A stretch of DNA of 64,000 nt from Pleomorphomonas carboxyditropha (GCF_002770725.1 NZ_NQVN01000018.1:48924-112923); one strand, 5' to 3'; shown: positions 36,011 to 44,816, counted from the stretch's first letter. The notes: generated from the letters alone by a model not told the origin. Numbers and translations are program-made.

Positions 36011-37222
36011 CTAGCACGTCTCCAGCGGCTGCGTCGCGCCGCCCGTCCGCTGCCGCAGCAGCCACAGGCCGGACAGCGCCGCGAAGGCCAGAATCGACAT
36101 CGCGAAGGCCAGCCACAGCGCGGCGTGCGGTCCCGACGACGTCATGATGGCGGCGAAGGCCGGCGGCGCGGCGGCGAACGACAGGTTGAGCGGCACCGCC
36201 AGTCGCGCCGACGCGCGGGCATAGGCGGCGGCCGGGAAAATCTGCAGCGGCAGCGTGGCGCGGACGACGGCGGTGATGCCGCTGGCCATGCCGTAGAGCG
36301 CGGCGAACAGCAGGGCGCCGGCAAAGCTCCCGCTCAGCAGCAGCACCACGAAGCTCAGCGGAAACAGCGCGGCGGCGGCAAGGCCGGTGGCGAGGCCTGG
36401 CCAGCGCCGGCCGCCCAGCACGTCGACCATCCGCCCGGCCCATTGCGCGATGCCGATCAAGGCGGCGGCCGTCAGCGCGTGGGCGTGATCGAGGCCGCCG
36501 GCCTCGAACAGGATGATGATGGTCAGCGCGAAACCCCAGGTGAAGAAGCCGTTGGCGGCAAAGCCGACGGCCAGCAGCACAAAGCGCGGCCGATCGATGG
36601 CGGTGGGCTCGGCCGGCGCCGCCGCGGCGGATCTTTCCCCCGGCCGTGCCGGCGGCCGGCGGGCCAGCGCCACCCAGTGCAGCGGCATCGAGACCAGCAG
36701 CATCAGCCCGGCATAGAAAAGCGTCGTCGTCCGCCAGCCCCAGGCGGCCTGCAACAGCCCGCTGAGCGGCCAGACGATGGTCGAGGTCAGCCCGCCGGCC
36801 AGGATCAGCACGCCGAGCGCCGGCCGCGCCTTGTCGCCGGCGATCTCGGTCACCGCGATCTGGGCCGGCGTCGTCAGCATGCCGGCGCCGGCCAGCCCGA
36901 GCACCACCCAGGCCAGCATGTAGAGCGCCGGACCGCCGGCAAGGCCCAGGAGCGCCAGGCCGGCGGCGCCGAGCGGCGATGCCGCCACCATCACCGGACG
37001 GGCGCCGTGGCGCTCGAAGACGGCGCCCAGCGGCCAGGACGCCAGGGCCATGACCACCAGCATCACCGTCGGCCCGGCCATGACCATCGGCAAGGCCATG
37101 CCGAGCTCGCCGGCCATCGCCGGCCCGGTGACGGCGGGCAGCCAGAACGTGGCGCCCCAGCCGATCAACTGGGTCGCCGACAGGGCGGCGACGGCACGGA
37201 CTGTGGGCGAGCGGAACGGCAT
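36011..37222 (-). CDS. MFS transporter
   Basis: 403 aa from ATG 37222, with twelve predicted TM segments. Features are GWGATFWLPAVTGPAMAGEL in TM1 and the loop, VFERHGARPVM in the L2-3 motif position, a long central cytoplasmic loop rich in Ala/Pro (about 195-225), and QWAGRMVDVLGGRRWPG in the L8-9 position. The family is that of small-molecule exporters/importers (YbfB/OFA-like region), but the substrate is unknown. Its stop lies 8 bp before the AraC gene, so the two form an operon. Hairpin repeats fill the upstream gap. Confidence 0.82.
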   Translation of the reverse strand: MPFRSPTVRAVAALSATQLIGWGATFWLPAVTGPAMAGELGMALPMVMAGPTVMLVVMALASWPLGAVFERHGARPVMVAASPLGAAGLALLGLAGGPALYMLAWVVLGLAGAGMLTTPAQIAVTEIAGDKARPALGVLILAGGLTSTIVWPLSGLLQAAWGWRTTTLFYAGLMLLVSMPLHWVALARRPPARPGERSAAAAPAEPTAIDRPRFVLLAVGFAANGFFTWGFALTIIILFEAGGLDHAHALTAAALIGIAQWAGRMVDVLGGRRWPGLATGLAAAALFPLSFVVLLLSGSFAGALLFAALYGMASGITAVVRATLPLQIFPAAAYARASARLAVPLNLSFAAAPPAFAAIMTSSGPHAALWLAFAMSILAFAALSGLWLLRQRTGGATQPLETC

Positions 37223-37374
37223 GGAGGGGGCGGCTTGGCAAGGGGCGGCAGGCGGGCGCAAGCAGCCATACCAGCAGGAACATGTTACGGTTTTGCGTCG
37301 GAAGCGGCTCGGTCCCGCTGCCTCCCCCCGCCCGAGCCTCCCGCCTTTCGCGGAAGGCGCGCTATCCATTTGTT

Positions 37375-37535
37375 CCCCCTATATAATTCTGTCATCCTGC
37401 GCGAAGGCGCAGGACCTCGGGCAGGATGAAACGCCCGGCGGATATCGGTCTCCCCGGGGCAAGGGCGCCTGATATTCCCCTCACCACCCTTGCCGGCCCG
37501 AGATGGTCCGCCTGCGCGGACCATGACAATTATAT
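37375..37535. repeat. hairpin-pair unit upstream of the MFS gene
   Basis: A right-facing hairpin (CCTGCGC stem, about 37391-37423) and a left-facing one with a different outline (GATGGTCCGCCTGCGCGGAC, about 37502-37527) enclose an interior with GGATATCGG and CCTGATATTCC. This is one diverged copy of the two-hairpin unit. Confidence 0.85.
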
Positions 37536-37619
37536 AATGAAAGCAGCTACATAACGCGCTCCGCCGAGACGAAGTCCTCCGGCAGAAAAACATCGCGACA
37601 CGGCGGGTATTCTAGCCCG

Positions 37620-38954
37620 TTACCTCTTGATCTCGCACGCCACCTGCACGGTGAAGCCTCGGGCGATGTCCGCCACGTCCGGCGTCTTCAGGTCGTCGCC
37701 CGGCGGCTCGACATCGTAGCGGACCTGGTTGGCGTCCAGGAAGAACTGCGCCATGCCGGCCTTGATGGCGAAGTTGACGTTCTGGATCACCTCGATGTCG
37801 GTATCCTCGCCGGTTCCGTGCGCCTGCAGGTTCGACTTGGCGACGACGATGCCGACCACATGCCCCGACTGGTCGACCACCGCGCCGCCGCTGTTGCCGC
37901 TCTGAACCGGCGCCGAGATCTGCAACTGCGTCACGTCGTCGCCCGTGCCGGCCAGCGACGCCACGAGGCCCGTCGAAAGGTTGCCGGTGCTCGACAGGAA
38001 GCCGGTCAGCGGATAGCCGAACACCACGATGGTATCGCCGAGGCGGATCTGCGGCGTGCCGCGGAACTTGCCGAAGGTCGCGTTCTTCCGCTCCACCTTG
38101 AGGATGGCGAGGTCGTTGGCCTTCTCGCGCGCGACGATGGCGGCCGGCTGAACGTCGGTGTTGCCCCGCCTTACGAAGGCGTCGTCGCAGCCGTCGACCA
38201 CATGGGCGTTGGTCAGGAGATAGCCGTCGCCGTTGACGAAGAAGCCGGTGCCGGTGGAATAGGTCGTCCCCTCTTCCTTCCGGTCCTTGCCCGGATCCCT
38301 GTTCTTCGGCCCGCCGATCGTGTCTTCCCCCCGGTGGCCTTGCTCTTTCGGCGACGGCTCCCCGCCGCCTGCGCCATTCTGGGCGATCCGGCCGGCGATC
38401 GCCTCCAGCGATATGCTGCCATCGGCCACCGCATCGGCGCATTCTTCCATCTTGGCCAGCCCCTTGCCGGTCGTGGCCAGATTGAAATTGCCGTGGTTGT
38501 TGCCGCCGATCCTGAGGCTCATGAAGCTCATCGAGCCGAACTCGTCGACGACGCCCTTCTTGATGCCCTCGAGCGACACCCCCCGCATCTTGTTCAGCTT
38601 CATGCCGACGGCGTCGCCCTCCCAGGTACTTATCCGGTTGTATTTGACGACGACGCCGTATCCCTCGTCTTCCTCGTATTTCCAGGCGGCATTTGCGAAC
38701 ATCATGTAATAGTCGCTCTCGCCGTTGCTGGCGTCCTTGCCCACCTCGATAGCTGTTCCCCCCGCGAATTCCATGACCATGAAGCAGGACTTACGGGCGA
38801 CATTGACTCCGATCGTCCATTTTTCCGCGTCGGCATAGACGTCGTCGATCAGGAAATAATCCTGGCTCAGCGCGTGGGCGGGACCGGGCAGCGCCACCAG
38901 GAACGCGACGAGCCAGGCACGGCGGCTCAAGACAGACATCGAGGACACAGCCAT
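37620..38954 (-). CDS. exported trypsin-like serine protease with N-terminal extension
   Basis: 444 aa from ATG 38954 (a second in-frame ATG is at 38939). Signal peptide LSRRAWLVAFLVALPGPAHA. Residues about 30-210 are an unknown domain with two cysteines and no motif I recognise. The C-terminal chymotrypsin-fold domain has STGTGFFVNGDGYLLTNAHV (His), KANDLAIL (Asp) and VQSGNSGGAVVD (Ser), so the triad is complete. No PDZ domain. The N-terminal domain may sense or bind a substrate in the periplasm. Stands alone between a hairpin unit and the RES-Xre pair. Confidence 0.85.
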   Translation of the reverse strand: MAVSSMSVLSRRAWLVAFLVALPGPAHALSQDYFLIDDVYADAEKWTIGVNVARKSCFMVMEFAGGTAIEVGKDASNGESDYYMMFANAAWKYEEDEGYGVVVKYNRISTWEGDAVGMKLNKMRGVSLEGIKKGVVDEFGSMSFMSLRIGGNNHGNFNLATTGKGLAKMEECADAVADGSISLEAIAGRIAQNGAGGGEPSPKEQGHRGEDTIGGPKNRDPGKDRKEEGTTYSTGTGFFVNGDGYLLTNAHVVDGCDDAFVRRGNTDVQPAAIVAREKANDLAILKVERKNATFGKFRGTPQIRLGDTIVVFGYPLTGFLSSTGNLSTGLVASLAGTGDDVTQLQISAPVQSGNSGGAVVDQSGHVVGIVVAKSNLQAHGTGEDTDIEVIQNVNFAIKAGMAQFFLDANQVRYDVEPPGDDLKTPDVADIARGFTVQVACEIKR

Positions 38955-39172
38955 ATCGCACCCGCCGAGGGACCTGGATTTCAACACCGACCGCGCTGGA
39001 ACAGGCGGCCGGTGGCCGCCACGGCTCTCCATTTGCGAAAGGCTGCCGATCATATGGCGGAAGTTGCAAAGAACAGGTTTAGAATGGCGGACCGAAATCC
39101 GGAATCCGACTTCCGGAGAGCCGGGGCCATGACGAAAGGTCACGCCGGCTTGCGTCCGTCCGCCCCCCCTTC

Positions 39173-39877
39173 TCAGATCACCTCGAACACCGCGTTCGTC
39201 CCGTCCGCCTCGTAGCGCTTGACGAAATCCACCCGGGTTCCGTTCCAGTGGTAGCAGTAGTGCGCGCCCTGCACGGGAATGGGGATCACGTCGGGCCAGA
39301 AGATGCCGATGCACCAGCCGCCGGGTTTCCGCACGCTCGGATAGACCACGCCGTCGCTGCCGGCGGCGCGCAGGCGACGCCCCAGCGCCTGCGAGGCGGC
39401 ATAGTCGTCGGGATCGAGCGCCCCCGGCACGGCGCCGACGTCGTCGAGTTCGCTGTCGACCGCCCCCACCAGCATCCGGAAATCCGAGGTCCAGCCCGGC
39501 GCCTCCCGCGTCGCCGCCATGAAGCGCTGGTGGTGGTGGATCGTCTCGGCGATCGCCACGTCCTCGCCGTCGCCGGCATAGTAAAGGCCATGGCCACCGT
39601 CGGTGAAGCGGCCCGGCCTGAGCGGCGAGCAATGGACGAAGGGCGCCATCAGGAAGCTGGCGTTGGGGCCGCCGACGCGCCGGCCCTTGGGCACCTTGCC
39701 GAGATCGCCGATCAGGCCGCGCACGCGCGGATTGGTCTTCGCCTCGACGCTGGCCAGCGCCTCCCAGTCGTGCGGGTCGGCGATATCCTCGAACAGGTCG
39801 ATCGGCGGATGGATCGAGCGGATGATCCGGAAGGTTCTCGGCCAGGCAACCCGGCGCCGGACCACTCCTTCCGTCAC
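39173..39877 (-). CDS. RES-domain toxin
   Basis: 234 aa with a GTG start at 39877 that overlaps the stop of the antitoxin gene (GTGA). The RES domain is recognisable by the conserved Arg near the start of the fold (PRVRGLIGDL and RPGRFTDGG), the Glu in VAIAETIHHHQRF and the Ser in AAGSDGVVYPSVR. RES toxins degrade NAD+ and halt growth. The order antitoxin then toxin with overlap is standard for this type II system. Confidence 0.88.
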   Translation of the reverse strand: MTEGVVRRRVAWPRTFRIIRSIHPPIDLFEDIADPHDWEALASVEAKTNPRVRGLIGDLGKVPKGRRVGGPNASFLMAPFVHCSPLRPGRFTDGGHGLYYAGDGEDVAIAETIHHHQRFMAATREAPGWTSDFRMLVGAVDSELDDVGAVPGALDPDDYAASQALGRRLRAAGSDGVVYPSVRKPGGWCIGIFWPDVIPIPVQGAHYCYHWNGTRVDFVKRYEADGTNAVFEVI

Positions 39878-40290
39878 CACGCGCCCCGCTCGGCGTCGAG
39901 ATAGGCGCGCATGTCGGCAAGGTCCGACATCTCGCCGCGCAGCATCAGGTCGAGCGCCGATTGCCCGTCGAAGGTGTCGTTGGGCTTCCTGATCCACTCG
40001 TAGCCGCGCGCCGGCTCCTTGAAGAGGTAGCGCAGGCCCTTGTGGATGCCCATCAGGTGCGCCATGCGCATGCGGAGATCGCGGTCGATCCGGCCGATGC
40101 TGCCCTCCTTCCAGCGCGCCCAGGTGCGCGCCGACATGCCACCCAAGAGCACCGTCGCCTCGGCATCGCTGAGCTTCCACGCCTTGCTGAGGTTGACCGT
40201 CGCCCGCGCCAGCGCCGCCGCTTCCTCGTCGGTGATGGCGGCGCTGTCCGTACGCTCGATCGGGGTAGCTTCGATGGGTTGCAGCATCAT
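39874..40290 (-). CDS. Xre/MbcA/ParS-family antitoxin (DUF2384)
   Basis: 138 aa from ATG 40290 (ATG ATG, then LQPIEATP). An Xre-type HTH-like domain covers residues about 25-75 (LSDAEATVLLGGMSARTWAR). The C-terminal toxin-binding domain has LMGIHKGLRYLFKEPARGYE, then WIRKPNDTFDGQSALDLMLR, which is the DUF2384 signature. It should block the RES toxin's NAD+ site and repress the operon. Upstream, CATTTG and CAAATG at about 40312 and 40334 may mark an operator, but the arms are short. Confidence 0.88.
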   Translation of the reverse strand: MMLQPIEATPIERTDSAAITDEEAAALARATVNLSKAWKLSDAEATVLLGGMSARTWARWKEGSIGRIDRDLRMRMAHLMGIHKGLRYLFKEPARGYEWIRKPNDTFDGQSALDLMLRGEMSDLADMRAYLDAERGAW

Positions 40291-40498
40291 GGCTCGCCCT
40301 GTCATTTGTCGTGAATATAGGCGCATTACGCCAAATGGCAAGACATATGCTAAGTTGGGATTCACGTTGGCGTTGTTGGGACGTGTGACGAGGGAAAAGT
40401 CATTCGCGAAAGCGTCATATCGTTCCAACATCTTGCCGAGATCAGTCGACTGGAACGCTTGAGAACCGGAATAGCGCAGGCGACCAGCGAGGAGTGCC

Positions 40499-40714
40499 CT
40501 AAGGCCGCAGAAACTCACGGAGTGATACCCGCGGAGCAGAATAGGCATGACGTTTAAAGGACCCGTCCTTTAGAGAAAGGTCAAGGTGGTTAAAGAACCC
40601 GTCCTTTAGAATAGCCCCAACCTGGATATATGGGATAATTAATTCATCTCCCAATATAGATCTCTTTGTCTTCACGCGAGGCAGCGGAAGTTCAAAAATT
40701 CCATATGAATTCAA
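40499..40714 (-). CDS. small hypothetical protein downstream of the J-domain gene
   Basis: 71 aa, beginning inside the stop of the J-domain gene (4-bp overlap), which suggests coupled translation. The middle contains a short internal repeat, LKDGFFNHLDLSLKDGSF, encoded by two direct DNA repeats around ACCCGTCCTTTAGA. Composition is AT-rich relative to the window. No family recognised. It could equally be a remnant or chance frame; the overlap and the unusual repeat are the only support. Confidence 0.4.
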   Translation of the reverse strand: MNSYGIFELPLPRVKTKRSILGDELIIPYIQVGAILKDGFFNHLDLSLKDGSFKRHAYSAPRVSLREFLRP

Positions 40715-41532
40715 GTTATATCCAAAGAATCACCGACAGAGTATTGGTATATATATTCTCCCGCCGGCAGCTCATCAATATAGAAATGTCGGTCACTTTT
40801 TAAAAATAGCGATGCGACAACGTGAGCAGAACTAACGTCTCTTATCTTGACGAAAACATCATGTTCGCTTGTGTTTTTGAACCATGCGCCATGCTTCTCA
40901 CTCTCCGACGCCACCTCTCCATCCAGCAACCCGCCAAACGGCATGTGCTGGCAAACAGGCGAAGGCGGCGCCAACCACCACTGTCGGATTTCGGACGCGG
41001 TGAAATTAAGCGGCAACCACCTCTGAGGTTGGAGAACTGCATCGATCGTCATCCGAGGTCGGATTTCAGATGCAATCAGTCTCTCGACACCTGGCTGATC
41101 AGCGACGTCCGGATGGGCACGATGCATCTTGGCCGGCAGCCCGGCATCGCCATCCAGAGTTAATAGCAGTAACACGCTACCGAGCAGCATTACCGCGCCC
41201 ATTACAATTGCCTGGAACATCGGCGAGAAAGGCGCAGGGCGTGGAGGGGGCTGAGTAGCCCCTTGCGACGACTTCCACGCAGACTCAGCGGCGGCCCTCT
41301 GCTGCTCATCAAGCTCACGAGCGGCTTTGTCATATTCTCCGCGGCGTATCGGGTCGCCTAAAATGTCGTAGGCGTCGGAAACCTCGCGGAACGCGTCGGC
41401 GGACGCCCGCCCCGTGCTGTCCGGGTGTGTCTCCTTCGACCGCTTCCTGAAGGCCGTTCTGATTTCGTCCATCGTTGCGGATGGCGTCAGCCCCAGCACC
41501 CGATAAAGCCCGAGGGGGTCGCTATGGTCCAT
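40711..41532 (-). CDS. J-domain (DnaJ-like) membrane protein
   Basis: 273 aa. N-terminal J domain (8-70) with the HPD tripeptide at residues 36-38, flanked by FRKRSKET and AFREVSDAYDILGDPIRRGE. A linker leads to one TM (about 103-125, AIVMGAVMLLGSVLLLLTL), then a domain of about 140 residues with no known motif. The J domain would recruit DnaK in the cytosol while the C-terminal domain faces the periplasm. GC is lower than the window average, especially in the last third. Followed by the small overlapping gene at 40499. Confidence 0.8.
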   Translation of the reverse strand: MDHSDPLGLYRVLGLTPSATMDEIRTAFRKRSKETHPDSTGRASADAFREVSDAYDILGDPIRRGEYDKAARELDEQQRAAAESAWKSSQGATQPPPRPAPFSPMFQAIVMGAVMLLGSVLLLLTLDGDAGLPAKMHRAHPDVADQPGVERLIASEIRPRMTIDAVLQPQRWLPLNFTASEIRQWWLAPPSPVCQHMPFGGLLDGEVASESEKHGAWFKNTSEHDVFVKIRDVSSAHVVASLFLKSDRHFYIDELPAGEYIYQYSVGDSLDIT

Positions 41533-41631
41533 CTATGCCTCGGAACTCGTCGGTTGTCGCCGTCCCCATATGAGCGCCGGACTGAACGTAGGCGAGTCGT
41601 GTCTACAACTTATTGACGAGGCGACGCCGTC

Positions 41632-41819
41632 AGAGCCTGCCTCGAAATTCGCTGAGGCGCGGCAGATAACGACGAGTTCGAGAGCCGGAGCGGAGCGAAC
41701 TTGAGCAACGCCAGCAAAAGTGCCTTGCGGTTTTGCGTTCGGCGTTGCGCCCTAGAAAACAGCCCGTAAGCGCCGGAAGCACTGAAAGCCTCGCTAGACG
41801 GCCGCCGGAGTAGAATTTC
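41632..41819 (-). repeat. structured 190-bp repeat, copy 2, after the DUF2000 gene
   Basis: Second copy of the element at 15047-15242, again starting right at the stop codon of a minus-strand gene. Outer stem GCAACGCC / GGCGTTGC differs from copy 1 by one base in each arm, keeping the pairing. The inner GCAAAA / TTTTGC stem and loop are identical. An additional AGTTCG / CGAACT pairing is better here than in copy 1. GCTAG/CTAG boxes and TCTACT next to the stop codon are shared. Confidence 0.75.
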
Positions 41820-42227
41820 TCATGGGTGCATCTTCGCCCCCTTGGTGATCTTGTCGACCACCTTTTTCTCCGCCCGCATCGCCAGCCCAACCAGCTTGGC
41901 ATCCTCCGGCGAGAACTTGGCGAACACCTCGCGGTTGGCGCCGTCATGGCCGGTCGAGAACATTTCCTCGACATAGGCCGAGGTCACCACGCCGCGCTCC
42001 AGCGACCGCTTGTGGATACTGCGCAGCGTGTCCTGGTCGGCCACCAGCACCACCATCGGCTGGATGGTCATCGGGTTGTAGACATGACCGGCCGCATCCC
42101 GGTAGGCTTCGCCGATGATCGTTGGCGTTTGCGCGACGATGCCGCTCGTCAGGAAGGCGGTGACGTTGAGCTTCTGCCAGGGGGCGAGGTCATCGCGGAC
42201 GACGATGGCGATCTTGGTGTCGAACAT
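41820..42227 (-). CDS. DUF2000 family protein
   Basis: 135 aa from ATG 42227, with CGGAG about 9 nt upstream. Sequence FDTKIAIVVRDDLAPWQKLN, then VAQTPTIIGEAYRDAAGHVY and LVADQDTLRSIHKRSLERGV, fits DUF2000, whose members resemble peptidyl-tRNA hydrolase 2 in fold and have no assigned function. Divergent to an AraC regulator, a pairing seen in other alphaproteobacteria, so that regulator probably controls it. Confidence 0.82.
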   Translation of the reverse strand: MFDTKIAIVVRDDLAPWQKLNVTAFLTSGIVAQTPTIIGEAYRDAAGHVYNPMTIQPMVVLVADQDTLRSIHKRSLERGVVTSAYVEEMFSTGHDGANREVFAKFSPEDAKLVGLAMRAEKKVVDKITKGAKMHP

Positions 42228-42288
42228 GCCGGCAAACTCCGTTCGGGGGATCGAAAAAGCTGACGCTTTAAAGCACCCGCCGATCAGG

Positions 42289-43227
42289 TTGACCAAACCT
42301 GATCGAAAAGCGGCTGCTCAAGAAAAAGCTAAAGCATTCGCAGCTCGACCGGATGTTTCCACCCAGTCGGCGAATGCTTTAGCGCCGGCCAGCGCCGCCG
42401 GTCTTGAACGTTCGTGCGGCCGCTTCAGCGACGGCCTGCGTGTCGCCATCGACGACGGCGGCGTCGAGCGGCTGGAGGCGCGCTTTCACGGCAACGGCTT
42501 TTCGCCGCACCGCCACGACACCTACGCGCTCGGGCTGACGCTCCACGGCGTGCAGACCTTCCGCTATCGCGGCGCCCTGCGCTTCAGCCGGCCCGGCAAC
42601 GTCATCGTGCTGCACCCCGACGAGCTGCACGACGGCGCGGCCGGCGACGAGGCGGGCCTGATCTACCGCATGATCTACCTGCCGCCGGAGATGATCGCCG
42701 CCACCCATGCCACGCGCGGCGCCCTGCCCTTCGTCGCCGACCCCGTGGTGCGCGACGCCGGCCTGCGGCAGGCGCTGGCCGACATCCTCGCCGACCTCGA
42801 TGGCGAACCGGGCGATCTTGAGATGGACGACGTGTTGATGCGCGTCGCCGCCGGCCTCGTCCGGCAGGCCGGCCTCGGGCAGGCGAGAGCATCGGCCACC
42901 GCCGAGGCCGCCGTGCGGCGCGCCCGCGACTATCTCGAAAGCCACGCCCTGGAGGCCGTCCGCTCGGAGACGCTGGAGGCGGTGACCGGCCTCGACCGCT
43001 ACGAGCTGGCGCGCCAGTTCCGCCGCCTCACCGGCACCAGCCCGCACCGCTTCCTCATCATGCGCCGGCTCGATCGCGCCAAGCGCCTGATCGCCTCCGG
43101 CACCCGCCTCGCCGACGCCGCCCTCGACGCCGGCTTTGCCGACCAGGCCCACTTCACTCGCCATTTCCGCGGCGCCTTCGGCATGCCGCCCGGCCGCTGG
43201 CTGGCGATGCAGAAGGCGGCGATGTGA
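42289..43227 (+). CDS. AraC-family regulator with cupin sensor; start uncertain
   Basis: About 312 aa if it begins at TTG 42289. The recognisable protein starts near 42420: a cupin-like sensor (ARFHGNGFSPHRHDTYALGL, then RFSRPGNVIVLHPDELHDG) followed by two AraC HTH motifs (ETLEAVTGLDRYELARQFRR and LADAALDAGFADQAHFTRHF). No ATG or GTG in frame lies between 42229 and the conserved domain; the ATG at 42226 overlaps the divergent start codon. An inverted repeat (42328-42383) sits where the natural start should be. The gene may have lost its original start through that insertion. Confidence 0.75.
   Translation: MTKPDRKAAAQEKAKAFAARPDVSTQSANALAPASAAGLERSCGRFSDGLRVAIDDGGVERLEARFHGNGFSPHRHDTYALGLTLHGVQTFRYRGALRFSRPGNVIVLHPDELHDGAAGDEAGLIYRMIYLPPEMIAATHATRGALPFVADPVVRDAGLRQALADILADLDGEPGDLEMDDVLMRVAAGLVRQAGLGQARASATAEAAVRRARDYLESHALEAVRSETLEAVTGLDRYELARQFRRLTGTSPHRFLIMRRLDRAKRLIASGTRLADAALDAGFADQAHFTRHFRGAFGMPPGRWLAMQKAAM
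42328..42383. repeat. 14-bp inverted repeat between DUF2000 and AraC genes
   Basis: GCTAAAGCATTCGC (42328-42341) and GCGAATGCTTTAGC (42370-42383) are perfect inverted arms with 28 bp between them. This is an intergenic palindrome type different from the GTCATCC hairpins. Confidence 0.85.
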
Positions 43228-43388
43228 AGCAGGGCCGCCTCGCCAACGGGATTCTACCTATAGGAAATCTGAAAGCGGCTTTCAGAAGTTGCGATTAGGT
43301 CGCGACGGCTTCCGGGCCTATATTGAGGGCGTCAAGAGAGATCAGAGAAAGAAGCCGGAAACCTCCGGTCAGGAAAGGAAAAGAAGAA

Positions 43389-43547
43389 ATGTTCGCCACC
43401 CTCGAGCGTACCGCCAAGCTCCTCCGCGCCCCCACCCAGGCCGAGCGCGATCTGGCCTACCTCAACGAAGCCGGCGACCGCTACGACCTCGAAGCCCGCG
43501 AGCGGAACCTCAGCCGCCGCAGCGCCAACCGGGGCCTCGGCTTCTGA
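43389..43547 (+). CDS. small DUF3563-like protein
   Basis: 52 aa from ATG 43389, after AGGAAAGGAAAAG. The sequence MFATLERTAKLLRAPTQAER, then DLAYLNEAGDRYDLEARERN, resembles DUF3563-type small proteins of alphaproteobacteria, which have no known function. Predicted helical and basic. A hairpin CTGAAAG-CGG-CTTTCAG lies about 110 bp upstream at 43269-43285. Stands alone, followed by the second large repeat array. Confidence 0.65.
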   Translation: MFATLERTAKLLRAPTQAERDLAYLNEAGDRYDLEARERNLSRRSANRGLGF

Positions 43548-43714
43548 GGACCCGACGGCATCCGGCCGGCAAAACAAACACGACGACGTTGAGCGCTCGA
43601 CACCTGACCGGTTCGGGCGCTTTGTCGTATGCGGGTTCGAAAACGGGAGGATGCCCGATAATTCCCTCGGTGCCCTTTCCCGTCCGACCAGAGAAATTTT
43701 ATCTTACAAATCAA

Positions 43715-44440
43715 TCATATAAAGCTGTCATCCTCGCGAAGGCGAGGACCTCGGGACGAGAAGGCGATGAGGGGCGTATCAGGCGCCCCAACGTTGCCGG
43801 AGCGCTATATCCGCGTCGAGCTTTGTTCTGCCCGAGGTCCTCGCCTGCGCGAGGATGACAGCTTTATATAGGGGGAACAAAGGGATAGGTCGGCACACTG
43901 GTACCTCCCATAGATTGTCATCCTCGCGAAGGCGAGGACCTCAGGACGAGAAGGTGACGAGGGATGTATCAGGCGCCCAGCGTTGCTGGAGCGCTATATC
44001 TGCGTCGAGCTTTATTCTGCCTGAGGTCCTCGCCTGCGCGAGGATGACAGATTTATATAGGGAGAACAAAGGGATAGGTCGGCATACGGGTACCTCCCAT
44101 AGATTGTCATCCTCGCGAAGGCGAGGACCTCGGGACGAGAAGGCGATGAGGAGTGTATCAGACGCCCCAGCGTTGCCGGAGCGCTATATCCGCGTCGAGC
44201 TTTGTTCTGCCCGAGGTCCTCCGCCTGCGCGAGGATGACAGCTTTATATAGGGGGAACCAAGGGATAGGTCGGCACAATGTACCTCCCATAGATTGTCAT
44301 CCTCCGCGAAGGCGGAGGACCTCAGGCAGAATTTGGCACGCGGCGAATATAGGTCTCAAGCACGAGACGGCATGGGATAGGTCCCTCGGTGCCTTTCCTG
44401 CCCGAGATGGTCCGCCTGCGCGGACCATGACAGTTTATGT
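43715..44440. repeat. tandem array of hairpin-pair units (about 190 bp period)
   Basis: Right-facing hairpins begin at 43727, 43917, 44105 and 44295 (steps 190, 188, 190), each followed by a left-facing hairpin about 110 bp later. The interior reads ACGAGAAGGCGATGAGG, CGTATCAGGCGCCCC and GGAGCGCTATATCCGCG. Read on the opposite strand it matches the interior of the 10.75-kb array (GATATAGCGCTCC, CGCCTTCTCGTCC). Stems are CCTCGC and CCTCCGC types; the last left-facing copy has the GGTCCGC form. Confidence 0.95.
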
Positions 44441-44519
44441 TTATGGAACAAGCACATGGACGCCCGACGGCAACACAGCGCACGACGCCGCGAGGCAGGC
44501 CTCCGGACAAGGGGCAAAC

Positions 44520-44816
44520 TCACGCCGCCTCGTCCGCCTTGGTCACCGTGAACCGCAGCCCCAGCGCCTTCATCACGCCGATCAGCGTCGACAGCTTGGG
44601 ATCGCCTTTGTCGCTGAGCGATTTGTAGAGCGCCTCGCGCGTCACGCCGGCCTCCCTGGCGATGGCCGACATGCCCTTGGCCTTGGCGATGTCGCCCAGG
44701 GCAACGGCGATCATCTTCGGGTCGCCATCCTCGAAGGCGGCTTCGAGGGTGGCGGCGATCGCCTCGTCGCTGGTCAGGAACTCGGCGGCGTCCCACTTGG
44801 TCGTCTCGATTGCCAT
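44520..44816 (-). CDS. addiction-module antidote protein (HigA-type), no toxin partner
   Basis: 98 aa from ATG 44816, with AGGGAG about 8 nt upstream. IETTKWDAAEFLTSDEAIAA, then EDGDPKMIAVALGDIAKAKG and IAREAGVTREALYKSLS, is the conserved layout of the 'putative addiction module antidote' family, with an HTH at about 50-75. In complete systems a RelE/ParE-like toxin gene lies directly upstream. Here the upstream 180 bp hold only a palindrome and promoter and then the aldo/keto reductase, so the antidote is an orphan. Confidence 0.85.
   Translation of the reverse strand: MAIETTKWDAAEFLTSDEAIAATLEAAFEDGDPKMIAVALGDIAKAKGMSAIAREAGVTREALYKSLSDKGDPKLSTLIGVMKALGLRFTVTKADEAA

Noticed and set aside
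43715..44440. integron cassette array or attC sites
   Set aside because: The repeats lack the R'' and R' core boxes of attC, there are no cassette genes between them and no integrase.
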